Positions 54,031 to 62,253 of a DNA stretch of 64,000 bases are shown piece after piece (within the stretch, counting starts at the first letter, position 1; each line of letters starts with the position of its first letter). The translations under genes were made by a program, and so were the position numbers. Under the pieces are notes generated by a model. The model was not told the DNA's origin. It did not search any database and was given only the letters and a program-made list of their open reading frames with translations. The DNA lies in assembly GCF_002727065.1 (NCBI RefSeq), contig NZ_PDVP01000001.1:434001-498000 (forward strand), given 5' to 3'. The stretch comes from Zhengella mangrovi. GTDB lineage: Bacteria > Pseudomonadota > Alphaproteobacteria > Rhizobiales > Rhizobiaceae.

Positions 54031-55422
54031 ATGAGTGACATCGCCCCTGTTCTTGACGAGATCGATTCCCGGCTGGATGCGTCAGTCGAACACCTCTTCG
54101 ACCTGATCCGCATTCCGTCCATTTCGACCGACCCTGCCTACAGGGACGAGTGCCGCCGCGCCGCCGGCTGGCTGGCCGAGGATCTGCGCTCCATCGGTTT
54201 CGATGCCTCCGTGCGCGATACCACCGGCCATCCCATGGTTGTCGCCCACCACGAGGGCGCATCGCCGGATGCCCCGCATGTCCTGTTCTACGGTCACTAC
54301 GATGTCCAGCCGGTGGACCCGATCGAGCTCTGGAACAGCGGCCCGTTCGAACCCTCCGTGGCCCTGCGCAATGACCGCAAGGTCATCACCGGCCGCGGTT
54401 CGGCAGACGACAAGGGCCAGTTGATGACCTTCGTCGAGGCATGCCGCGCCTACAAGGCCGTTCAGGGCGGCCTGCCCTGTCGGGTCACCATTCTCTTCGA
54501 GGGCGAGGAAGAATCCGGCTCGCCGTCGCTCAAGCCCTTTCTCCAGGCCAATGCCGAAGAACTGAAGGCCGACTTCGCCCTCGTCTGCGATACCAACATG
54601 TGGGATCCGGCAACGCCGGCCATCTCCGCCGGCCTGCGCGGCCTCGTCGGCGAGCAGGTCACCGTCAAGGCGGCCAGCCGCGACCTGCATTCGGGCTACT
54701 ATGGCGGCGCGGCGGCCAATCCGATCCACATCCTCACCCGGGTGCTGTCCGATCTGCACGACCTGGCCGGCCGGGTGAACATCCCCGGTTTCTACGACGG
54801 CGTTCACGAGACCCCGCCGGAAATCCTGGAGATGTGGAACGGGCTGAACCGCACGCCTGCCTCCTTCCTCGGCGAGGTCGGCCTGTCGGAGCCTGCCGGC
54901 GAAACCGGCCGCACGCTGCTGGAGATGATCTGGGCGCGGCCGACGGCAGAGGTCAATGGCATCTGGGGCGGCTACACCGGCGAGGGGTTCAAGACGGTCA
55001 TCCCCGCCGAGGCCTCCGCCAAGGTTTCCTTCCGCCTCGTTCATGACCAGGATCCGGCGGCGATCCGCACGGCCTTCCGCGATTTTGTCCGCGCCCGCAT
55101 CCCCGCGGACTGTTCGGTCGAATTCGAGGAGCACGGCGGCTCGCCGGCCATCCAGCTTCCCTACGATTCGCCCCTGCTCCAGACCGCCCGCTCGGCCCTG
55201 TCGGAGGAATGGAACACCGATGCGCTGATGATCGCCATGGGCGGCTCCATTCCCATCGTCGGCGATTTCCAGCGCATGCTCGGCATGGAATCGCTCCTCG
55301 TCGGCTTCGGCCTCGGCGATGACCAGATCCATTCGCCCAACGAGAAATACGAGCTGACCTCCTTCCACAAGGGCCAGCGCTCCTGGGCCCGCATCCTCGC
55401 GGCCCTGGCGGCTGACGGCTGA
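54031..55422 (+). CDS. M20 family metallopeptidase (dipeptidase/CNDP-like)
   Basis: A 463-residue zinc peptidase. The metal site is intact: FYGHYDVQPVDP (His, Asp), GRGSADDKGQ (bridging Asp), EGEEESGSPSL (catalytic and metal Glu), VCDTNMW (Asp), and the C-terminal HSPNEK His. RDLHSGYYGGAAANPIH is the dimerisation and substrate part. It resembles the dipeptidase group of M20 (carnosinase-like). The ATG at 54031 is preferred for a GAGG-type site; an earlier in-frame start at 54013 lacks one. Confidence 0.92.
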   Translation: MSDIAPVLDEIDSRLDASVEHLFDLIRIPSISTDPAYRDECRRAAGWLAEDLRSIGFDASVRDTTGHPMVVAHHEGASPDAPHVLFYGHYDVQPVDPIELWNSGPFEPSVALRNDRKVITGRGSADDKGQLMTFVEACRAYKAVQGGLPCRVTILFEGEEESGSPSLKPFLQANAEELKADFALVCDTNMWDPATPAISAGLRGLVGEQVTVKAASRDLHSGYYGGAAANPIHILTRVLSDLHDLAGRVNIPGFYDGVHETPPEILEMWNGLNRTPASFLGEVGLSEPAGETGRTLLEMIWARPTAEVNGIWGGYTGEGFKTVIPAEASAKVSFRLVHDQDPAAIRTAFRDFVRARIPADCSVEFEEHGGSPAIQLPYDSPLLQTARSALSEEWNTDALMIAMGGSIPIVGDFQRMLGMESLLVGFGLGDDQIHSPNEKYELTSFHKGQRSWARILAALAADG

Positions 55423-55544
55423 CGGTCCTTGACCGGCGCGCGGGGCCTTTACCTGTGCGCCGGTTTCCGCCATACCGCCAGACGAAGCCAGGAACCGTCG
55501 GCCCTGTCCGGCAGGCGGCGGCCGGGAACGAGGAACCGATTGCC

Positions 55545-56162
55545 ATGACCATCCGCGCGCACCGGGGCGACCTGCCCGATCTTTCCAACTACCAGGTGGA
55601 CGCTGTGGCGATCGACACCGAGACGCTGGGCCTCAAGCCGCATCGCGACCGCCTCTGCGTCGTCCAGCTGTCACCGGGCGACGGCACGGCCGACGTGGTG
55701 CAGATCGCCAGGGGACAAACCAGTGCGCCCAACATCGAGAAGCTCCTTGCGGACCCGAAGATCGAGAAGATCTTTCATTTCGGCCGCTTCGACATCGCCG
55801 TGCTCGAACATGCCTTCGGCGTGCGGGCCAACCCGGTCTTCTGCACCAAGATCGCCTCGCGGCTGACCCGCACCTACACGGATCGTCACGGCCTGAAGGA
55901 CCTGTGTTCGGAACTGCTCGACGTGCAGATCTCCAAGCAGCAGCAATCCTCCGACTGGGCGGCCGCGACGCTGAGCCAGGCACAGCTCGAATATGCCGCC
56001 TCCGACGTGCTCCATCTCCATCGCCTTCGCGATGCCATTTCGGCGCGCCTCGAGCGGGAGGACCGCATGGACATGGCCCGCCAGTGCTTCGATTTCCTGC
56101 CCATGCGCGCGAAGCTCGATCTTGCCGGCTGGGACGAGACCGACATTTTCGCCCATAGCTGA
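55545..56162 (+). CDS. rnd: Ribonuclease D family 3'-5' exonuclease
   Basis: The 205-residue protein is a DEDDy exonuclease: AIDTETLGLKP (Asp, Glu), FHFGRFDIAVL (Asp) and the YAASDVLHLHRL end motif (Tyr, Asp). It lacks the HRDC domains of full-length RNase D and corresponds to the short alphaproteobacterial form that processes 3' ends of RNA. The ATG at 55545 is in context; the 30 extra codons upstream look like noncoding sequence. Confidence 0.9.
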   Translation: MTIRAHRGDLPDLSNYQVDAVAIDTETLGLKPHRDRLCVVQLSPGDGTADVVQIARGQTSAPNIEKLLADPKIEKIFHFGRFDIAVLEHAFGVRANPVFCTKIASRLTRTYTDRHGLKDLCSELLDVQISKQQQSSDWAAATLSQAQLEYAASDVLHLHRLRDAISARLEREDRMDMARQCFDFLPMRAKLDLAGWDETDIFAHS

Positions 56163-56211
56163 GGCAGCGCACTGTCTCGCGGCGCGCGGCGCCATGTTTG
56201 CGCCGCGATCC

Positions 56212-56230
56212 TGCGGATTTTCCGCATTTT
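56212..56230 (+). terminator. Rho-independent terminator of the RNase D gene
   Basis: TGCGGA (56212-56217) pairs with TCCGCA (56221-56226) and is followed by TTTT. A stronger hairpin CGCGGCGC/GCGCCGCG (56185-56207) lies just before it. Confidence 0.65.
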
Positions 56231-56331
56231 CCTGACCCCGCATCAACCATGCGCTTAACCGCACCTTAAATCGCCGGATTTAGGGTCGAGACGGTGGCGC
56301 GACCGGAACGGGCAGGGCAAGGCGGGAATTC

Positions 56332-58560
56332 ATGGCAAGACGCAAGACGGGCAAGCGGATCGAACCGACCTTCGAGGGCGCAGGCACGCGCAAGCGCGGG
56401 CTCTCCGTGTCCGACGACGACCGCGTCGTTCCCGGCCGCAAGGCGAAAGCCCCGGCCGCGAAGCGCAAGAAGGCCGGATCGGCCCGCAAGACGGCGAACA
56501 CCCGCAAGCGCCGCGGCTTTTTCGGGCTTCTGCGCGGCCTCATGTACTGGTCGCTGATCCTGGGCATCTGGGGCGGCATCGCCGTGGCAGGCCTCGTCGC
56601 CTGGTATGGCGCAAAGCTGCCCTCTGCGACCACCTGGGAAGTCCCCGCGCGTCCGCCGAACGTCAAGATTGTTTCCGTCGATGGCAAGCTCGTGGCCAAT
56701 CGCGGCATGACCGGTGGCGAGGCCATCGGACTGCACGAGATGTCGCCCTACATACCCCAGGCGGTGATCGCCATCGAGGACAGGCGCTTCTACTCCCATT
56801 TCGGCATCGATCCGCTCGGCCTCGCGCGCGCCATGGCGTCGAACGTGATGCGCGGCCATCTGCGCGAAGGTGGTTCGACACTCACCCAGCAGCTGGCCAA
56901 GAACATGTTCCTGTCGATGGACCGCACCATCGAGCGCAAGGTCCAGGAAGTGCTGCTCGCCCTCTGGCTGGAGCATGAACACACCAAGGACCAGATCCTG
57001 ACCATGTATCTCAACCGGGTCTATTTCGGTTCCGGCGCCTATGGTGTCGAGGCGGCGTCCCGGCGCTACTTCAACAAGTCCGCGCGCGACGTGACGCTGG
57101 CCGAGGCGGCACTGCTGGCCGGCCTCCTCAAGGCGCCCTCGCGCCTGTCGCCGGCGCGCGATCCCAAGGCTGCGGAGGCACGGGCGAAACTGGTCATCGC
57201 TGCCATGCGCGAACAGGGCATGATCGGCGACACCGAGTATGCCCATGCCATGAAGGCGCCCGCCACCCGCGCCGCGGCCTACTGGACCGGTTCGGAAAAC
57301 TATGTCGCCGACCGGATCATGGAGGAGCTTCCCGGCCTCATCGGCGACGTGAAACAGGATGTCATCGTCGATACCACGGTGGACCTGACGCTGCAGAAAC
57401 TGGGCGAGGAATCCATCCGTCAGCTCATCGCGAAGAACGGCAAGGGCAAGCGTGTCGGCCAGGGTGCACTCGTGTCCATCGACGGCTCCGGCGCGGTCCG
57501 CGCCATGGTCGGTGGCTACGACTATGCCAATTCCCAGTTCGACCGGGCCTCCGAGGCCCGCCGCCAGCCGGGCTCCACCTTCAAGCCCTTCGTTTACCTC
57601 GCGGCGCTGGAAGCCGGGCGCCGCCCGGACAGCGTGCGCACCGATGCGCCGGTCAGGATCGGCAAGTGGACGCCGGAGAATTACCACGGCAAGTATTTCG
57701 GCAAGGTCACGCTGGCCACGGCGCTGAAGAAGTCGCTCAATTCCGTCGCGGCGCAGCTCGCCCAGGAGGTGGGCCCGAAGACCGTGGCCGAGGTGGCCCA
57801 TCGCATGGGTATCGAATCCGACCTCTCGGTCAATGCCTCCATCGCGCTCGGCACGTCCGAGGTCACGCCGCTCGAACTGACGGCGGCCTATGTGCCCTTT
57901 GCCAACGGCGGCTACCGTCCCGATGTCTATTTCATCCGCCGCGTCACCACCACGGGCGGCAAGGTCCTGTACGAGCACAAGGCCGCGGCACCGCGCGTCG
58001 TGCGGCCGGACTATGTCGCCATGATGAACTACATGATGGCGGGCACCGTCGAGGATGGCACCGCCCGCCGTGCCGACTTCGGCTGGCCGGCAGCCGGCAA
58101 GACCGGCACGACGCAGAACTCGCGGGATGCCTGGTTCGTTGGCTATACCGCCAATCTCGTCACCGGCGTCTGGTTCGGCAATGACGACGGCACGCCCATG
58201 AAGGGCGTGACCGGCGGCTCGCTGCCCGCCGAGGCCTGGAAGACCTTCATGGAAGCGGCCCACGAGGGCCTGCCGAAGGCGCCCCTGCGCGGCATGTGGG
58301 GACCCGGCGCCGGCAATGACAACACGCCGATGGCACCCGTCGGCACGCGCGGGGACCTGCCGATGGCCGGTGGCGATGCGCCCGCGCCGCGACCGGTGGC
58401 GTCTGTCGGCGGCAATGACGTTCCGCGTCCTGCCGCCCGCCCGCGCGGCGATGGCGACCGGACGGCATCCGTGTCGCGCCCGGTGCCAAGCGTTGGTGTC
58501 GGCGAGGACACGCAGCGCGGTCGTCACGTCTCCATCCTCGACGTGATCCTGGGGCGGTAG
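56332..58560 (+). CDS. Class A penicillin-binding protein (PBP1 type)
   Basis: A 742-residue bifunctional cell wall synthase. Residues 1-62 are a basic cytoplasmic tail rich in Lys and Arg, 66-92 a membrane helix. The GT51 transglycosylase domain has Glu149 in IEDRRFYSHFGID and GGSTLTQQLAKN. The transpeptidase domain has Ser415 in GSTFKPF, SLN and GKTGTT (Lys590). The C-terminal 90 residues are a Pro/Gly-rich tail. It polymerises and crosslinks peptidoglycan. Its basic N-terminal tail is longer than in most homologues. Confidence 0.94.
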   Translation: MARRKTGKRIEPTFEGAGTRKRGLSVSDDDRVVPGRKAKAPAAKRKKAGSARKTANTRKRRGFFGLLRGLMYWSLILGIWGGIAVAGLVAWYGAKLPSATTWEVPARPPNVKIVSVDGKLVANRGMTGGEAIGLHEMSPYIPQAVIAIEDRRFYSHFGIDPLGLARAMASNVMRGHLREGGSTLTQQLAKNMFLSMDRTIERKVQEVLLALWLEHEHTKDQILTMYLNRVYFGSGAYGVEAASRRYFNKSARDVTLAEAALLAGLLKAPSRLSPARDPKAAEARAKLVIAAMREQGMIGDTEYAHAMKAPATRAAAYWTGSENYVADRIMEELPGLIGDVKQDVIVDTTVDLTLQKLGEESIRQLIAKNGKGKRVGQGALVSIDGSGAVRAMVGGYDYANSQFDRASEARRQPGSTFKPFVYLAALEAGRRPDSVRTDAPVRIGKWTPENYHGKYFGKVTLATALKKSLNSVAAQLAQEVGPKTVAEVAHRMGIESDLSVNASIALGTSEVTPLELTAAYVPFANGGYRPDVYFIRRVTTTGGKVLYEHKAAAPRVVRPDYVAMMNYMMAGTVEDGTARRADFGWPAAGKTGTTQNSRDAWFVGYTANLVTGVWFGNDDGTPMKGVTGGSLPAEAWKTFMEAAHEGLPKAPLRGMWGPGAGNDNTPMAPVGTRGDLPMAGGDAPAPRPVASVGGNDVPRPAARPRGDGDRTASVSRPVPSVGVGEDTQRGRHVSILDVILGR

Positions 58561-58601
58561 GGATCGCGGCCTGGCCTCGGCCAACCCGCGCAACGCCTGC
58601 C

Positions 58602-58615
58602 GGAAAACGTTTTCC
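58602..58615. other. Perfect 14-base palindrome between convergent genes
   Basis: GGAAAACGTTTTCC lies in the 76-base gap between the PBP gene and the methyltransferase gene. It could be a bidirectional terminator element or a protein-binding site; no T-run of length follows in either direction beyond the arms. Confidence 0.45.
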
Positions 58616-58636
58616 CTGAACGGTGCAGGGAGGGTT

Positions 58637-59458
58637 CTAGCCTTCGCAGATGTAGGTCACGGTCCTGATCCGGTCCTCGGCGAGATTGCGGACCTGGTTC
58701 TTCGCCATCGCCGGAAAATCGTCGCCGAGAAAGGCACGGAACGACACCGAAGGCGGCCCTGATCGCGCCATGCGCTCGGTCATCGCCTCGAACCATCGAA
58801 GGCTCTCGGCGCTCGAATCGTCGGTCGTCAGGATCCGGAACCCGGCGCCGCCGAGGAGCAACGTCATCTCATCCCTGGTCGCCAGATGACTGATCGAGGG
58901 ATCGAGGGCCCATGGAACCGGGAAGTGCACGTCACCGCCGTCGCCCTGGATGATGTCGTAGACCGCGAAACGCCCTCCCGGTTTGAGCACACGCCGGGCT
59001 TCGGCGTAGAGACGGTCCTTGGCCGGGATGTTCATCGCGACATGAATGGTCATCGCCGCGTCGAAATGCCGGTCTGGATAGGGCAGGTTCGTGGCGTCAC
59101 CCTGCTGGCAGTGGACTTTGTCCTGCAGGCCGAGCCACGAAGATATGGCATTCGCCGCGGTGCAGAATTCCTCGGTCAGATCCACCCCGGTGACGCGGCA
59201 TCCGTAGGTTTCCGCCATGGTCCGGGCTGGGCCGCCCAGGCCACTGCCAAGATCGAGCAGGCTTGTACCGGAGCCGAGATGGAGCTGCTCTCCGAGTTCC
59301 AGGGTGGCCTTTCGCCCGCGGACATGGAACTCGTCGACGGGCGCCAGGTCCGCGGTCGTCAGGTCGGAAAGGCTCTTGCCGGCCCGCTCGAAGGCCGCTG
59401 CAATCGTGTCTGCGAGCTGCCCCTGGCCACTGTAGTGATTTTCGACCGCTGTGCTCAT
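58637..59458 (-). CDS. Class I SAM-dependent methyltransferase
   Basis: A 273-residue Rossmann-type methyltransferase with LLDLGSGLGGPARTMA (motif I), TGVDLTEEF (motif II), QQGDATNLPYPDRHFDAAMT and LKPGGRFAVYDI. The N-terminus (VENHYSGQGQLADTIAAAFE) and whole pattern resemble sarcosine/dimethylglycine-type and UbiE-like small-molecule methyltransferases. It lies downstream of a homocysteine S-methyltransferase-like gene on the same strand, 183 bases apart. The methyl acceptor is unknown. The ATG at 59458 has GGGAGG five bases before it. Confidence 0.87.
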   Translation of the reverse strand: MSTAVENHYSGQGQLADTIAAAFERAGKSLSDLTTADLAPVDEFHVRGRKATLELGEQLHLGSGTSLLDLGSGLGGPARTMAETYGCRVTGVDLTEEFCTAANAISSWLGLQDKVHCQQGDATNLPYPDRHFDAAMTIHVAMNIPAKDRLYAEARRVLKPGGRFAVYDIIQGDGGDVHFPVPWALDPSISHLATRDEMTLLLGGAGFRILTTDDSSAESLRWFEAMTERMARSGPPSVSFRAFLGDDFPAMAKNQVRNLAEDRIRTVTYICEG

Positions 59459-59641
59459 CACACCTCCCCTGACGGACATCGTCTCGGGATGTCCGGTCCC
59501 AGCTGTGCCATGCAACGAGGGCCCTGACGCCGCTCGGGATCGGTCGGGGCCTTAATGACAGGATAGCAAATGCAGGCGGGTGCGGGAATGGCCCAGGGCA
59601 GGGTCACGCAGTGGGCGTGGTCAGCGTCCCGGGGCCTGGCG

Positions 59642-60592
59642 CTATCCGTTCGTCCTCGCCGCGGTGAGGTTTCGCGCCAGTTCGCGCAGGTGCGTATCCC
59701 ATGTCCCGCAGCATCCGCCCCACATGTCGATCTGGGGGTTCTTGCGCGCCAGGTCGCCCAGCTGCTGGCCCAGTTCCACCGGGTCGCCATCTTCCAGGTG
59801 GTTCAGCTTGCACAGCGCGATCTTGTCCATCATGGCCGCGTTCGGCCGGATGCAGCGTACGCGGCGGAACCAGTCGCCGGGCTCGAGCGCCGGAGCGTAT
59901 TCGAGCGGATGGGAGCAATTGATCCCGTAGCCGATCGGGCGCTGGTCGCCCGTCTCCCTGTCGACCGCCTCCACCGCCTCGCGCAGCGAGGGGCCGGACC
60001 GTAGCCGGTGCTCGCCGGTCAGGGTGAACGAGACGCAGACAGGCACGCCGATCCTGGCTGCGGCACGCGCCACGCCCACCGCTTCCGGCACGTTGTTGAA
60101 GGTCGCGGCCCAGGCGAGGTCGATGTCCAGTGCCTTGAGCGTTTCCAGTTGCGTGCTGTGATAATCCTCGGCCTCGTCGGCGGTGATCGTCCGGTTCAGG
60201 GAATAGGCATCGCCGCGCGGCCCGATAATGCCTGCAAACCGAATATCCCTGATCTGCCCGGAATAGGGGGCCGCCACCTCGCGGAGAAACGTGATGCACT
60301 GCGCCTGCACGTCCGCCAGCCCTTCCGGCGAATATCCGAGCAACTGTCCCCAATCCGGGCTCGCCCGGTAGTCGAGGCCGCTCATCAAGGCACCGAAGGC
60401 CGTCTCGGCGACGACATCGAGGTATCGCCGGTACATGTCGCGAAGGTCATCCATGGCCTGCCTGTTCTTGAGCAGTTCGAACATCGCGAAGTGCGGAAAG
60501 TCATGGCCGTGCCGGAACATGATCTCCGTTTCGGTCCCGCCCTCCGTCAGGAAGATGGTTTTGTCGGTTTCATGCGTAAAACGGCCTGCCAT
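59642..60592 (-). CDS. Homocysteine S-methyltransferase family protein
   Basis: A 316-residue TIM-barrel protein of the zinc-dependent thiol methyltransferase group. The N-terminal FLTEGGTETEIMF replaces the usual start DGGxGT, and the zinc ligands are present: Cys in GINCSHPLEY and two Cys in GGCCGTWDTH. Family members methylate homocysteine using S-methylmethionine or betaine-like donors. The ATG at 60592 has GGAGGAA in place. With the methyltransferase downstream and a TetR gene upstream it forms a small divergent module. Confidence 0.87.
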   Translation of the reverse strand: MAGRFTHETDKTIFLTEGGTETEIMFRHGHDFPHFAMFELLKNRQAMDDLRDMYRRYLDVVAETAFGALMSGLDYRASPDWGQLLGYSPEGLADVQAQCITFLREVAAPYSGQIRDIRFAGIIGPRGDAYSLNRTITADEAEDYHSTQLETLKALDIDLAWAATFNNVPEAVGVARAAARIGVPVCVSFTLTGEHRLRSGPSLREAVEAVDRETGDQRPIGYGINCSHPLEYAPALEPGDWFRRVRCIRPNAAMMDKIALCKLNHLEDGDPVELGQQLGDLARKNPQIDMWGGCCGTWDTHLRELARNLTAARTNG

Positions 60593-60678
60593 GATCGGTT
60601 CCTCCGACAATATTCAAGTATCGGGAAGCATCAGTTCGTGTAGGTGTCAGTGTTCCCGAGATGGCAGGTCGGGGCTAG

Positions 60679-60693
60679 TGTACCGGCAGTACA
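60679..60693. promoter_or_regulatory. Candidate TetR operator between divergent genes
   Basis: TGTACCGGCAGTACA is an inverted repeat with five-base arms TGTAC/GTACA and a five-base centre. It lies in the 226-base gap between the homocysteine S-methyltransferase gene (leftward) and a TetR gene (rightward), where a shared operator is expected. Confidence 0.5.
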
Positions 60694-60818
60694 GTGGCGC
60701 CGGCGTTGTGTTTCGGATCAAATTGAAAAACGGTTGGTGTCGCGCCACAATCATCCGCCCGTTGCTGGTGGATGGGCGATGGCGTGCAGCGCCCTTGCAC
60801 ATGAATCCGGAGGTCGTG

Positions 60819-61442
60819 ATGTCATTCCTGAAACCGCGCAGCATGGAGACGAACCGCGACCGGCTGATGAGCGTCGCGGAAATGGCGATCCTGGAGAAAG
60901 GCTTCGCTGCCACGTCGATCGAGGAGATCGTCGCCGAGGTCGGCATCACCAAGGGCGGCTTCTTCTATCATTTTCCCGACAAGAGCGCGCTGGTCAGGGC
61001 GATCCTCGAACGCCATGTCGAAGTCGAGGAGGGATGGTTCGAGGACCTCTTCGCGCGGGCGAGGTCGGACGATCCGCTGCAGGAATTCCTCGGCTTCCTG
61101 GATATCCTGCGCGAGGAGATGGAACGGCTTCCGGATGTTCATCCGGGTTGCCTGATCGCGGCCTGCTGTTTCCAGGAGCGCCTGTTTGAACGGGATATCC
61201 ACGATATCGCCGCCGGCAACCTGCTGCGCTGGCGGGAGCGCTTTCATGATCGGTTCCGATTGATCGCCGGGCGCTATCCGCCCCGGATCGACGTCGATCT
61301 GGAAGCCCTCGCCGACATGCTGACCGCGCTGACCGATGGTGCGATCATCCTGTCCAAGACCGTTCGCAGGAAGGAAGCCCTGCCACGGCAGATCGGGCTC
61401 TACCGCCAGTTTGTCACCGCGATTTTCCTTGGAACACCGTGA
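60819..61442 (+). CDS. TetR-family transcriptional repressor
   Basis: A 207-residue regulator with a clear TetR helix-turn-helix (about residues 10-57; IEEIVAEVGITKGGFFYHFPDKSALVRAILE) and a C-terminal ligand domain with PGCLIAACCFQE. It is divergent from the methyltransferase module. ATG 60819 is preferred, with CGGAGG five bases upstream; an in-frame ATG at 60801 lies before that site. Confidence 0.9.
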   Translation: MSFLKPRSMETNRDRLMSVAEMAILEKGFAATSIEEIVAEVGITKGGFFYHFPDKSALVRAILERHVEVEEGWFEDLFARARSDDPLQEFLGFLDILREEMERLPDVHPGCLIAACCFQERLFERDIHDIAAGNLLRWRERFHDRFRLIAGRYPPRIDVDLEALADMLTALTDGAIILSKTVRRKEALPRQIGLYRQFVTAIFLGTP

Positions 61443-61562
61443 TTTCCGCGCCACTGAAAGCTGCATTCCATTCCGTGAGTTAGCCGCGGGAACCGGCTCG
61501 TCACGGAGATCAGCGCCGGTCCTTGCGGATTCGATCGGAAAAAAGGGCCAAAGACCGGTGGC

Positions 61563-62132
61563 TTACCCTTCCGGCATGCCGCCGACATGGGACAGCAATT
61601 CGGCCACGTTGGCCGCCTGGAATTTCTTCAGCAGCTTGGCCCGGTAGGTCTCCACGGTGCGCGGCGAAATCTCGATCAGCCGCGCGATCTCCTTCGACGT
61701 GCGGCCTTCGCCGAGATGCATGATGATCTGCCGTTCCCGTGTCGTCAGCCGCACCACCGGCCGCTCGTGCGACAGGTCGGCGAAGCTCCATACGGCCTTG
61801 GCCAGCGGGTCGCCGTCGTCGGTGAGCGTGCGCCCGCGCACCCGGCACCAGAAGAGCGATCCATCGGTGCGTGCCATGATCCGCTCGTCGGAATAGCGGT
61901 TGCGCTCGCGCAGCGGCTGGACGCCCACGTCACGGATCGCCACGAACTCCTCGAAGGAGGGATAGAGAATGGCGAAGGACTGGTCGATCAGCGTTTCGCG
62001 GCAATGGCCGAACATGTCGGCGAAAGCCGGGTTGCAGGCGCGGATGATCCGGTTTTCGGTCATCACGATCCCGATCGGCGCCATTTCATAGGCGATACGG
62101 TCCAGTTCTGCGTGGTTCTGCGCCTCGGTCAT
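61563..62132 (-). CDS. PAS domain LuxR-family (FixJ-like) regulator
   Basis: The 189-residue protein has an N-terminal PAS domain (about 10-120; MAPIGIVMTENRIIRACNPAFADMFG, VRGRTLTDDGD) and a LuxR-type helix-turn-helix at the C-terminus (LTTRERQIIMHLGEGRTSKE, ISPRTVETYRAKLLKKF). There is no receiver domain, so the PAS domain is the likely input. It is divergent from the CoA ligase gene with a 121-base gap and may control it. The start at 62132 begins at MTEAQNH; the longer frame is a poor fit. Confidence 0.87.
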   Translation of the reverse strand: MTEAQNHAELDRIAYEMAPIGIVMTENRIIRACNPAFADMFGHCRETLIDQSFAILYPSFEEFVAIRDVGVQPLRERNRYSDERIMARTDGSLFWCRVRGRTLTDDGDPLAKAVWSFADLSHERPVVRLTTRERQIIMHLGEGRTSKEIARLIEISPRTVETYRAKLLKKFQAANVAELLSHVGGMPEG

Positions 62133-62253
62133 GCGTGTTTCTACGGTCTTGCGCGTTTGCCCTGCTCCATCTGATAGTATGCTTATACGGTGAACGGCAA
62201 AGAAGAAATGCGGGCGCTGGCCCGTCTGGACGCCGTCAGGGAGGAAATTCGGC

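Noticed and set aside
56266-58593. 775-codon minus-strand frame over the penicillin-binding protein
   Set aside because: Antisense shadow; composition rich in Gly, Arg and His with no family match, and it overlaps a full set of PBP motifs on the plus strand.
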